NCBI GenBank assembly: GCA_965657935.1
Contig: CBFHQE010000012.1
Coordinates: 1 to 33,865 of the forward strand
Reading direction: 5' to 3'
DNA from: Maricaulis sp965657935
GTDB lineage: Bacteria; Pseudomonadota; Alphaproteobacteria; Caulobacterales; Maricaulaceae
Length of the DNA stretch: 33,865 bases
A program made the position numbers and the translations under genes. Shown here one piece after another: positions 1-8,137 of this stretch; position 1 is the stretch's first letter; each line of letters starts with the position of its first letter. The notes below the pieces were generated by a model, which had not been told where the DNA came from, searched no databases, and worked only from the letters and a program-made list of their open reading frames with translations.

Positions 1-54
1 CATAGAAATTGGCAGGAATTATTGACGCGTCAATAATTCCTGCCAATTTCTATG
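1..54. repeat. Perfect 54-bp palindrome at the left edge
   Basis: Bases 1-27 are the exact reverse complement of bases 28-54, with no loop; the centre is ACGCGT at 25-30. It lies just upstream of the ftsZ promoter elements. Because it begins at base 1 and has no mismatch, it may be a foldback at a contig end or a self-complementary assembly node rather than a chromosomal element. Its true left extent cannot be seen. Confidence 0.9.
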
Positions 55-69
55 CATTTCTTATCACGC

Positions 70-84
70 TTAACACTCGCTTAA
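70..84 (+). promoter_or_regulatory. CtrA-type box upstream of ftsZ
   Basis: TTAA (70-73), seven bases, TTAA (81-84) is an exact match to the consensus of the cell-cycle regulator CtrA. It sits 67 bp before the ftsZ start. Two more TTAA half sites at 120-123 and 126-129 lie nearer the gene. In Caulobacter CtrA controls ftsZ transcription, so similar control is inferred here. Confidence 0.7.
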
Positions 85-110
85 GGCTCATAAGCGGAAA
101 ATGCCCCCGT

Positions 111-115
111 GAATC
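111..115. promoter_or_regulatory. GANTC site (CcrM-type methylation) in the ftsZ leader
   Basis: GAATC occurs once in the ftsZ upstream region, between the CtrA-type box and the start codon. GANTC is the target of the CcrM methyltransferase in alphaproteobacteria, and promoter methylation of ftsZ is known in Caulobacter. One 5-bp site alone is weak evidence; its position makes it worth noting. Confidence 0.4.
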
Positions 116-150
116 GCTGTTAACCTTAATATCCGTACACGGGGTCGATC

Positions 151-1779
151 ATGACGCTCAATCTCTCCATTCCGGAAACGACCGAACTGCGGCCGCGCAT
201 CGTCGTCTTTGGTGTCGGCGGCGCAGGGGGAAATGCGGTTAACAACATGATCGAGTCGAGCCTGGAAGGGGTCGACTTCGTTGTCGCCAATACAGACGCA
301 CAGGCATTGACGCGCTCACAGACTGAAAAACGTGTCCAGATGGGCGCGGCCATTACCGAAGGCCTGGGCGCGGGTGCGCGACCGGAAGTTGGTGCGCAGT
401 CTGCCGAAGAGGCGATCGACGAAATCCGCGAGCACCTGGGCGGTGCTCACATGGTGTTTATCACCGCCGGCATGGGCGGTGGAACCGGTACAGGCGCAGC
501 GCCCGTCGTGGCGGCAGCCGCTCGCGAGATGGGCATCCTGACCGTTGGTGTCGTGACCAAGCCATTCCATTTCGAAGGCAGCCGCCGGATGAAAATGGCC
601 GAGAACGGTATCCAGCAGCTGCAGGATCATGTCGACACGCTGATCGTGATCCCCAACCAGAACCTTTTCCGCATCGCGACTGAAAAAACGACCTTTGCCG
701 AAGCGTTTTCAATGGCGGACCAGGTTCTGCATTCAGGCGTCCGTGGCATCACCGACCTGATGGTAATGCCCGGTCTAATCAATCTCGATTTTGCCGATGT
801 TCGCGCTGTGATGAACGAGATGGGCAAGGCAATGATGGGAACCGGCGAGGCCGAGGGCGAGAAGCGCGCTGTTGAAGCTGCGCAGGCTGCCATCTCCAAC
901 CCGCTACTGGATGATGTTTCCATGAAGGGCGCGACAGGCGTTCTGATCAACATCACCGGCGGATACGACATGACCCTTTACGAGGTCGACGAAGCCGCCA
1001 ACGAGATCCGCGCTGAAGTTGATCCTGATGCCAACATCATCGTGGGTTCGACATTCGATGAGAACATGGAAGGCTCCATGCGGGTATCTGTCGTCGCGAC
1101 AGGTATTGAGGCAGAGGCGATGGTTGCTCCGGACCCGCGTGCGCGCACGCGTCCTGTTGAACGCCAGCCCGCCGTGGCCGCTCAGCCCGCCGCTACCAGC
1201 AACAATTCCAATGACGCAATCCTGCCATGGAAGCGCATGAATACGGACCGTCCAGGTCGTGTGATTGCCGAGCAGCAGGGCAGCGAAGTCTCCCACCAGG
1301 GCCAGGACCCGTCCAACGAAGCGGAAGTCCAGGCTGCACCGATGAAAATGGCTGCTGGCGCCGAGGAATTCACGGATGCCGTTGCCGAGCATCGAGAACT
1401 GCCGAGCGCCGATCCGTTTGTCGCTCCCGCAGAGCAGTTCGGCCAGGCGCCAGTGGAAGCACCACAGGTCGTCGTGGACCGCGAGCGTCTCCAGCGTGAG
1501 GCCGAGACCCTGAACGCGCGGTATGAGCAGCGTCGGGCCACCGAGGCTCCGTTGCTTGCCGCACCAACGCCTGAAGCACCGGCGGAAGAACCCAAACGCG
1601 GGTTTTCCCTCTTCGGTCGCCGTCGGAAACCGGCTGACAGCGCGCCGAAAACAGCGCCTGTCGCGCCCAAGGCGCCCAGTGTTCAAGCGCCGCGCGGACC
1701 GTCTGGAGACCTTTTCGGCGACAGTCTTGATGAAGGTGATCTGGAGATTCCGGCCTTCCTGCGACGTCAGGCCAACTGA
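151..1779 (+). CDS. ftsZ: Cell division protein FtsZ
   Basis: Tubulin-like GTPase that polymerises into the cytoplasmic Z-ring at midcell. The 542-residue product has the nucleotide-binding glycine motif GVGGAGGNAV from about residue 21 and the tubulin signature GGGTGTG at about 109-115. The GTPase and C-terminal core domains cover roughly residues 15-320. A long Ala/Pro/Glu-rich linker of about 190 residues follows, then a conserved C-terminal peptide (DLEIPAFLRRQ) that in other bacteria binds FtsA and other anchors. The long linker is typical of Caulobacter-like alphaproteobacteria. The ATG at 151 gives the expected short N-terminal tail. A CtrA-type box and a GANTC site lie upstream, and a rho-independent terminator lies downstream at 1828-1869. 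ftsA would be expected to the left, outside the window. Confidence 0.99.
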   Translation: MTLNLSIPETTELRPRIVVFGVGGAGGNAVNNMIESSLEGVDFVVANTDAQALTRSQTEKRVQMGAAITEGLGAGARPEVGAQSAEEAIDEIREHLGGAHMVFITAGMGGGTGTGAAPVVAAAAREMGILTVGVVTKPFHFEGSRRMKMAENGIQQLQDHVDTLIVIPNQNLFRIATEKTTFAEAFSMADQVLHSGVRGITDLMVMPGLINLDFADVRAVMNEMGKAMMGTGEAEGEKRAVEAAQAAISNPLLDDVSMKGATGVLINITGGYDMTLYEVDEAANEIRAEVDPDANIIVGSTFDENMEGSMRVSVVATGIEAEAMVAPDPRARTRPVERQPAVAAQPAATSNNSNDAILPWKRMNTDRPGRVIAEQQGSEVSHQGQDPSNEAEVQAAPMKMAAGAEEFTDAVAEHRELPSADPFVAPAEQFGQAPVEAPQVVVDRERLQREAETLNARYEQRRATEAPLLAAPTPEAPAEEPKRGFSLFGRRRKPADSAPKTAPVAPKAPSVQAPRGPSGDLFGDSLDEGDLEIPAFLRRQAN

Positions 1780-1827
1780 TCGGAACTGCCGCGTAACAAA
1801 CCGCAACAAAGCTTTAATTGAAGTCTG

Positions 1828-1869
1828 GCCGCCCCTGTCGTTCTCTGTAAGCGAAGGGGCGGCTTTTTT
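1828..1869 (+). terminator. Rho-independent terminator after ftsZ
   Basis: A 9-bp GC-rich stem (GCCGCCCCT at 1828-1836 pairing with AGGGGCGGC at 1855-1863) is followed at once by six T residues (1864-1869). It lies 49 bp after the ftsZ stop and before lpxC, so most ftsZ transcripts probably end here and lpxC would need its own promoter or readthrough. Confidence 0.85.
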
Positions 1870-1907
1870 AGTCGCTATTGGTAACCATAAGACGACGGCG
1901 AGTTGTT

Positions 1908-2807
1908 GTGATTAACCGGCAAACATTGGCGGCACCAGTTGTATGCGCTGGCGTAGGGCTCCACAGCGGCGACCATGTCCGCCTGGTGATGCAGCCGGCT
2001 TCAGCGGGCACAGGCATCGTCTTTATCCGCACTGACATCAAATCCCACGACAATCGGATTGAGGCGCGTGCCGATGCGGTCTCCGGGGTTCGTCTGGGTA
2101 CTACAATTTCAAATGCAGCCGGAGCGTCCGTGGCGACGGTCGAGCACCTGATGGCGGCACTCGCCGGTATCGGTGTCGATGACGCCATCATCGAGCTCGA
2201 CGGACCGGAACTGCCGGTCATGGACGGATCGTCTGCTCCATTTGTCGAGCTGATTCACACGGTCGGCCTGAAGGCGCACGCCATGCCGCGGCGCGCAATC
2301 CAGGTTCTCAAGCCGGTTGTCATTGAAACCGAAGGCCGTCGGGCCAGTTTTCTGCCGGCTCTGCGCCCGATGATCGAGGTGGATATCAGCTTCGAACACC
2401 AGGCTGTCGGCCGCCAGAGCTGCATTTTTGACGTCACTCCGGACATCTTCGCTGAAGATATCGCCGGCGCCCGTACGTTCGGCTTCAAGAAAGATTATGA
2501 GGCACTGCTTGCGGCCGGGCTCGCGCGCGGCGGTTCCATGGACAACGCCGTAGTGCTGGATGACGAGGGCGTCGTTAATCCGGAAGGTCTGCGTTTCGCT
2601 GACGAGTTCGTTCGCCACAAGGCGCTAGATGCCCTGGGTGACCTCTATCTGGCTGGCGCTCCCATTCTCGGTCGCTACTCTGCGAGCCGGCCCGGCCATG
2701 CCATCAATAATGAGGCGCTTCGGGCTCTGCTCAACGACACCTCAGCGTGGAAAATGGTCCCGATGCGCGGTGGTGTGACCCGGGAAGTGGCACTCGCCAA
2801 ATCCTGA
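1908..2807 (+). CDS. lpxC: UDP-3-O-acyl-N-acetylglucosamine deacetylase LpxC
   Basis: Zinc enzyme for the committed step of lipid A synthesis: it removes acetate from UDP-3-O-acyl-GlcNAc in the cytosol. The family N-terminus (AGVGLHSGDHV), the VEHLMAALAG motif with a zinc-ligand His at about residue 80, and the C-terminal RHKALDALGD motif with the other His/Asp ligands are all present. I chose GTG at 1908 because it gives 299 residues and places the conserved RQTL start as in homologues; an upstream TTG at 1878 would add ten basic residues and sits very near the terminator. The ribosome-binding site is weak in either case. It follows ftsZ as in Caulobacter. Start uncertain, identity secure. 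Confidence 0.97.
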   Translation: MINRQTLAAPVVCAGVGLHSGDHVRLVMQPASAGTGIVFIRTDIKSHDNRIEARADAVSGVRLGTTISNAAGASVATVEHLMAALAGIGVDDAIIELDGPELPVMDGSSAPFVELIHTVGLKAHAMPRRAIQVLKPVVIETEGRRASFLPALRPMIEVDISFEHQAVGRQSCIFDVTPDIFAEDIAGARTFGFKKDYEALLAAGLARGGSMDNAVVLDDEGVVNPEGLRFADEFVRHKALDALGDLYLAGAPILGRYSASRPGHAINNEALRALLNDTSAWKMVPMRGGVTREVALAKS

Positions 2808-2913
2808 AATTCGGTCCACTTACTGACAGGGGCCTTTTGCCCCGGCGAATGATCCGCTACAAAGCTGTTCAAGACTGGCCGATATCGGCTGATTAGCTAC
2901 AAGAGTCGTGTTG

Positions 2914-3744
2914 ATGCCTGTTTCGCCGCGCCTGATCGTTCCCGTATTCATTTCCGCCATCCTGGCCTCTTGCGCCAGCCGTGTGGACAGCTCTGTCGCC
3001 TATGTCGAGCGACCGGTTGAGACGATTTACGCGGAAGCGTTCGAGACCATGGATCGTCGCCAGTATCGTCTGGCAGCGGCGCAATTCGACGAAGTCGAAC
3101 GCCAGCACCCTTACTCCGAGTGGGCGCGTCGCTCCATGTTGATGGCAGCGTTCGCCAATTATGAGTCCCGCAATTACGAAGAAGCGATCTCCGATGCTCA
3201 GCGTTTCATCTCGCTGCACCCGGGTAATCGCAATACGGCCTACGCCTATTACCTGATTGCGATCTCCTATTTCGAGCAGATCATGGATGTTGGCCGCGAT
3301 CAGCAGACCACGCAGCAGGCGATGGAAGCCCTTCAGCAGGTCGTCCGTCGTTTCCCGGAGAGCCGCTACGCTACGGATGCGCGTCTCAAGATCGATATGA
3401 CGCGGGACCACCTGGCTGGCAAGGAAATGGATGTCGGTCGCTGGTATCTGCGCCGTAATTTCCACCTGGCCGCCATCAACCGCTTTCAGAATGTGATCGC
3501 GGAATACGAGACCACATCGCATACTCCGGAAGCCTTGCACCGTCTTGTGGAGTCCTATGTGGCGCTTGGCATCGACGAAGAGGCCCGTCAGGTCGCGTCT
3601 GTCCTGGGCTATAACTTCCCGGGCAGTGAGTGGTACGACGCGAGTTATTCGCTTTTGTCCCGCGAGGGCATCGCCCTGGACGAAGGCATTGAGCAACGTG
3701 ATCCGAGCTATTTCCAGCGCGCTTGGCGCCGGCTGTTCGGTTAA
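2914..3744 (+). CDS. bamD: Outer membrane assembly lipoprotein BamD
   Basis: Lipoprotein subunit of the BAM complex, which inserts beta-barrel proteins into the outer membrane from the periplasm. A hydrophobic signal peptide is followed by a lipobox (LASC, lipidated Cys at about residue 22). The rest is rich in TPR-like helices with the family patterns ERQHPYSEWA, NTAYAYYLIA and FPESRYATDA. The 276-residue length is normal. GTG at 2908 and ATG at 2914 are both in frame; ATG 2914 is preferred because AAGAG at 2901-2905 is then 8 bp upstream. The gene is followed 23 bp later by recN on the same strand, so the two are probably cotranscribed. Confidence 0.96.
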   Translation: MPVSPRLIVPVFISAILASCASRVDSSVAYVERPVETIYAEAFETMDRRQYRLAAAQFDEVERQHPYSEWARRSMLMAAFANYESRNYEEAISDAQRFISLHPGNRNTAYAYYLIAISYFEQIMDVGRDQQTTQQAMEALQQVVRRFPESRYATDARLKIDMTRDHLAGKEMDVGRWYLRRNFHLAAINRFQNVIAEYETTSHTPEALHRLVESYVALGIDEEARQVASVLGYNFPGSEWYDASYSLLSREGIALDEGIEQRDPSYFQRAWRRLFG

Positions 3745-3767
3745 GCGGCGAGGTTTCACCGCGCCGG

Positions 3768-5462
3768 ATGCTGCAATCCCTCTCAATCCGCAATGTGGTC
3801 CTGATCGACACGCTTGATGCGGCATTCGAGAGTGGCCTGTGCGCGTTAACCGGCGAGACCGGTGCCGGAAAATCCATTCTTCTCGGAGCCCTCGGGCTGG
3901 CGCTGGGCGAACGCGCTGATCGGGCGCAGGTGCGGACCGGTGCGTCCGAGGCGCGCGCGACCGCTGAATTCGATTTGCCGCCCGGCCATGGCGTTGAGGT
4001 TATCCTCGAAGAGGCTGGCATCGATCTGGAGCCCGGTGAGCCTGTCGTTCTGCGCCGACGCCTGAGCGAGGACGGACGGTCTCGCGTTCATGTCAATGAC
4101 CAGGCCGCCAGCGTTGGCCTTCTGCGCCAGCTGGGGGAGGTTCTCGTCGAGATTCATGGTCAGCATGATGGCCGTGGCCTGATGGATCAAAAGACCCATA
4201 TCGGCTATCTCGACGCCTATGCGGACCATGATGGCTTGCTGGCAGCAGTAGGTGGGGCCTGGAAGGGTGTCGTATTGGCCCGGGACCGTCTGGATGATCT
4301 GATCCGCTCCAATAATGCCACGGAGAGCGAGCAGGATTATCTGCGTCACGCCCTGGGGGAGCTGGATGAACTTGACCCGCATGAGGATGAAGAGGGCGCC
4401 CTGGCGGATGAACGCCAATTCCTGATGGGGGCTGAACGCGCCCTGGACGATCTGAAATCTGCGCAGGAAGCGCTCCGGGGCGATGGCGGCGGGCTGGAAA
4501 ACAAGCTCAACAATGCTTTGCGCGGTCTCGACCGTGTCCGCGAACAGATCGGGGGCGGAGGAGAGGCTGGCAAGGCGTTGGAACGGGCTTCTTCCGCGAT
4601 TGACCGTGCGCTGATCGAGTTCGAGGAAGCCGGCGAGGCACTGTCGGATGCAGGCCAGGCTTTCGATGTTGAGCCCGGACGCCTGGAGGCTGTGGAGGAG
4701 CGCCTATTTGCGTTGCGCGGAGCCGCTCGCAAACACTCCGTCGCTGTCAGCGAGCTGAATGCCTTGCGTAATCGTTTCGCCGATCAATTGCAGGCGATCG
4801 ACGATGCGGGTGAATTGATCGCTGAAGCCGAGAAATCCCTGAAATCGGCACAAGCAAATTATGACGCGGCGGCGCGGGAGCTGAGCAGGAGCCGGAATGA
4901 GGCTGGCAACAGGCTGGAGAACCAGGTCGCCGAGGAATTGGCGCCGCTCAAGATGGACAAGGCCAGGGTGCGCGTCAGCGTTATCGATGACCCGGAGCGC
5001 GCCGGCGTGAAAGGCTGGGACAAGGTGGTGTTCGAAGTCTCGACCAATCCGGGCGCGCCTTTCGGTGCGCTGGACAAGATTGCGTCCGGTGGAGAGTTGT
5101 CGCGTTTTGGCCTCGCGCTGAAAGTTGTTCTCGCGGGTCGGGATCAGGGTCTTGTCATGGTCTTTGACGAGGTCGATCAGGGTGTTGGTGGCGCGGTCGC
5201 AGACGCGGTCGGACGGCGCCTCAAACGCCTGTCGCAACACGGGCAGACCCTGGTGGTGACACATTCCCCGCAAGTGGCCGCTGTTGCTGACCACCACTGG
5301 AAAATCGAGAAGTCCGACGACAGTGAGGGCGGGGTGCGCACCACGTTGCGCCTGCTCAAGGGCGATGAACGTCGCGAGGAGGTCGCTCGCATGCTGTCCG
5401 GCGCTGATATTACTGATGCCGCACGCGCACAGGCCGATGCATTGATGGCGGTTGAGGCTTAG
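3768..5462 (+). CDS. recN: DNA repair protein RecN
   Basis: SMC-like ATPase that acts early in double-strand-break repair in the cytoplasm. The N-terminal half-ATPase has Walker A GETGAGKS at about residues 30-37. Two long helical segments rich in Glu, Leu and Arg form the coiled-coil arms. The C-terminal half carries the ABC signature IASGGELSRF and a Walker B segment (MVFDEVDQGVGG), then an H-loop (VVTHSPQVAA). The 564-residue length matches the family. ATG 3768 is chosen because the product then starts MLQSLSIRNVVLID, the usual RecN beginning. The Shine-Dalgarno is poor. I found no perfect SOS box directly upstream. Confidence 0.97.
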   Translation: MLQSLSIRNVVLIDTLDAAFESGLCALTGETGAGKSILLGALGLALGERADRAQVRTGASEARATAEFDLPPGHGVEVILEEAGIDLEPGEPVVLRRRLSEDGRSRVHVNDQAASVGLLRQLGEVLVEIHGQHDGRGLMDQKTHIGYLDAYADHDGLLAAVGGAWKGVVLARDRLDDLIRSNNATESEQDYLRHALGELDELDPHEDEEGALADERQFLMGAERALDDLKSAQEALRGDGGGLENKLNNALRGLDRVREQIGGGGEAGKALERASSAIDRALIEFEEAGEALSDAGQAFDVEPGRLEAVEERLFALRGAARKHSVAVSELNALRNRFADQLQAIDDAGELIAEAEKSLKSAQANYDAAARELSRSRNEAGNRLENQVAEELAPLKMDKARVRVSVIDDPERAGVKGWDKVVFEVSTNPGAPFGALDKIASGGELSRFGLALKVVLAGRDQGLVMVFDEVDQGVGGAVADAVGRRLKRLSQHGQTLVVTHSPQVAAVADHHWKIEKSDDSEGGVRTTLRLLKGDERREEVARMLSGADITDAARAQADALMAVEA

Positions 5463-5496
5463 TCTGTCGCTTGAGAGTGATTCCGAGGGGGATGCC

Positions 5497-7609
5497 GTGA
5501 GCGCGCTGAAAGACGTCGATGATCTGAACGAAACCGAGGCACGTGGCGAGCACGCTCGCTTGGCCCAGGAGATCGGACGGCACGACAAGGCGTACTACGA
5601 GCATGATGCGCCCAAAATTTCGGACGCTGCCTATGATAGTCTTCGTCAGCGATTGGTTGAGATCGAGCGGCGTTTTCCCCAATTGGTAGATCTGTTATCG
5701 CCGACCCAGCGGGTCGGTGCGGCGCCTTCAGGCCGGTTCGGCGAGATCACACACGCCGTGCCTATGCTGTCGCTGGGCAATGCTTTCAACGACGATGATG
5801 TTGAGGACTTCATTGCCCGTATTCGCCGCTTTCTCGGCCTTGATGAGGCCGAGCTGGTCGAGATTACGGCGGAGCCCAAAATCGACGGCCTGTCTGCCAA
5901 TTTGCGTTACGAGAAAGGCCAACTGGTCTCCGGCGCTACGCGAGGCGATGGTGCGACAGGTGAAGACGTCACGCGCAATCTGATGACATTGGGGGATATT
6001 CCGCATGCCTTGCCCGGCGATGACTGGCCGGATGTGCTGGAGGTCCGGGGNNNNNNNNNNCTATATGTCCCATGCGGACTTTGCCGCCCTTAATGCGCGT
6101 CAGATCGAACTGGGCAAGCCGGAATACAAGAATCCGCGCAACGCCGCGGCAGGGTCACTGCGCCAGATCGACCCGTCTGTGACGGCGCAGAGGCCGTTGC
6201 GGTTCTTCGCCTATGCCTGGGGTGAGCTGTCCCAGCCGCTTTCCGGTTCCCAGTTTGACGCCGTGCGCAAGTTCGATGCCTGGGGTTTTCAAACCAATTC
6301 GCATATGAAGAAGTGTGCGACTGTTAGTGAGGTCCTGGAGGTTTATCGCACTATCGAAGCGCAAAGGGCGACGCTGGGTTATGATATCGATGGCGTCGTT
6401 TACAAGGTTGACCGCCTGGACTGGCAGGAACGCCTGGGATTTGTCTCTCGCGCGCCACGCTGGGCCATCGCCCACAAATTCCCTGCCGAACAGGCCACGA
6501 CCTTGCTCGAAGGAATTGATATCCAGGTTGGGCGCACAGGGGCGCTGACACCGGTGGCCCGCCTCAAACCGGTTACAGTCGGTGGAGTCGTGGTGTCCAA
6601 TGTGACCCTGCACAACGAGGATGAGATTATCCGCAAGGATGTCCGTATTGGCGATACAGTTGTGGTGCAGCGAGCTGGCGACGTCATCCCCCAGATCGTA
6701 CGCGTCGTCGATGCCGATCGTTTAAATCGCGGGGACGCGTTTGTTTTTCCATCTGAATGCCCTGTGTGCGGCTCCCATGCCCTGCGTGAACATGACGAAA
6801 AAACAGGCAAGCTTGATGCGGTGCGTCGTTGCACGGGTGGCATGATCTGTGATGCCCAGCTGAGCCGGAGCCTCGAGCACTTTGTGTCGCGCAAGGCCTT
6901 CGATATCGAGGGCTTCGGGACCAAACAGGTCGAGGCGTTCCACGCTGAGGGGCTGGTTGGTGAGCCGTCCGCCATATTTACACTTCGTGAGCGAAACAAC
7001 TCGGGTGAAATCCTGCCGCCCCTTCAACATCGTGAGGGTTGGGGCGAGACGAGCGCGGCCAACCTTTTCAACGCCATCGATGAGAGACGCAGGATTTCCC
7101 TGGCACGCCTGCTCAATGCTCTGGGCATTCGGCATGTGGGTGAGGGCACGGCACAATTGCTGGCGCGAACGTATGGCAGCTGGACGAGTTTCTTTGCTGC
7201 CGCCCGGAACCTGGCTGACGAGACCGTCCGGGCAGAGCTTTTGGGCGTCGATGGAATCGGAGAAACGGCGCTGGAAGCGTTGGATCAGTATTTCTCGGAG
7301 CCTCACAATGTTGAAGCCCTGGAACGCCTGACTGCCCAGCTGACGATAGAGGATGCCGAGCAGGTTTCCGCGGACAGTCCGGTGGCCGGCAAGACCGTTG
7401 TCTTTACCGGAACGCTGGAACGCATGACCCGGGACGAAGCCAAGGCCAGGGCGCAATCGCTTGGGGCCAAGGTTTCGGGCTCGGTTTCCGGGAAAACGGA
7501 TTTGCTCATCGCCGGCCCGGGGGCGGGGTCCAAGGCCAAGAAAGCTGCAGATCTCGGTGTGGAAACGATCTCGGAAAACGACTGGTTCGAACTGATCGGT
7601 GACGCCTAG
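5497..7609 (+). CDS. ligA: NAD-dependent DNA ligase LigA (interrupted by an assembly gap)
   Basis: Seals nicks with NAD+ during replication and repair. Visible in order are the Ia and adenylation domains with catalytic Lys in EPKIDGLSA, an OB fold, a four-Cys zinc finger (CPVC then two further Cys), helix-hairpin-helix repeats, and a C-terminal BRCT domain (AGKTVVFTGTLERMTRDEA). Ten Ns at 6051-6060 shift the frame between EVRG and YMSH. The conserved LigA sequence there is EVRGEVYM, which needs six bases, so the N run is a placeholder and the gene is almost certainly intact at about 702 residues. GTG 5497 is chosen because GAGGGGG lies just upstream (5485-5491); an in-frame TTG at 5452 would overlap recN. 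Confidence 0.95.
6051..6060. other. Assembly gap (10 N) inside ligA
   Basis: Ten undetermined bases. Conservation of the surrounding LigA motif implies that about six real bases belong here, so the run length is arbitrary and produces an apparent frameshift. Confidence 0.97.
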
Positions 7610-7612
7610 CGG

Positions 7613-8137
7613 CTATTCGACCGGTCTGTAGACGCCATCCAGTCGGGGCGCGCCGTCGTGATCTGCCAGATATGTCTGAAGAACCGCACTGAGCACGTCC
7701 CAGCGCTCGATCCTGCAGGCGCCGTCTTCCATTTCCTCGATCAGGTCATAGGTCTTGCGGGCCGTATCAGACAGGTCCGAGCAGGACGGGTTGTGATAAC
7801 TGACCAGCCCGTCGGGATAGACCCAGACGAGGCCGAAGAGATAGTGTTCGTCTGAACGTTTCTGGGCCGCGTAGATGCCTGGAACAAGCTCGCGCAGGCG
7901 CACATTATGGTGCGGAAATTCCTCGGTGTCGGATGTGTAAATCCAGCCTCTGCGTTCAATCTCACCAGTCCAGGTCGGGCGATCAAAAGGGCGACCATCC
8001 GGGTGATAGGGCGTGTGGGTATAGATCCCCTCAGCGACCGGGAAATCCGCAGCGCGCCGATTGATCAGCGCGTCCTCGGCGTAAAAACAGCCGCCCAGAA
8101 GGGCGGCTGTCAGAAGGATGGTTAGTGTGGGGCGCAT
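7613..8137 (-). CDS. Putative lipoprotein, unknown function
   Basis: A 174-residue protein with a signal peptide and a lipobox (LLGGC, Cys at about residue 17), so it is probably anchored in a membrane facing the periplasm. The mature part is rich in aromatic residues (GLVWVYPDGLVSYHNPSC and others) and has two further Cys in the second half. I do not recognise the family. The ATG at 8137 shares one base with the stop of the upstream aminopeptidase gene (TGATG), so translation is probably coupled; a GTG one codon earlier is also possible. It ends three bases from the convergent ligA stop. The function cannot be inferred from the sequence. Confidence 0.8.
   Translation of the reverse strand: MRPTLTILLTAALLGGCFYAEDALINRRAADFPVAEGIYTHTPYHPDGRPFDRPTWTGEIERRGWIYTSDTEEFPHHNVRLRELVPGIYAAQKRSDEHYLFGLVWVYPDGLVSYHNPSCSDLSDTARKTYDLIEEMEDGACRIERWDVLSAVLQTYLADHDGAPRLDGVYRPVE

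Noticed and set aside
1783..1800. GAAC-N7-TAAC near-match to an SOS box after ftsZ
   Set aside because: It has one mismatch and lies upstream of a terminator rather than at a promoter of a repair gene.
904..1809. A 301-codon minus-strand frame across the ftsZ 3' half
   Set aside because: It is antisense to ftsZ, has no recognisable domain, and runs into the terminator region.
2826..2850. A short GGGGC/GCCCC hairpin after lpxC
   Set aside because: The stem is only five pairs and no T run follows on either strand, so it is not a convincing terminator.
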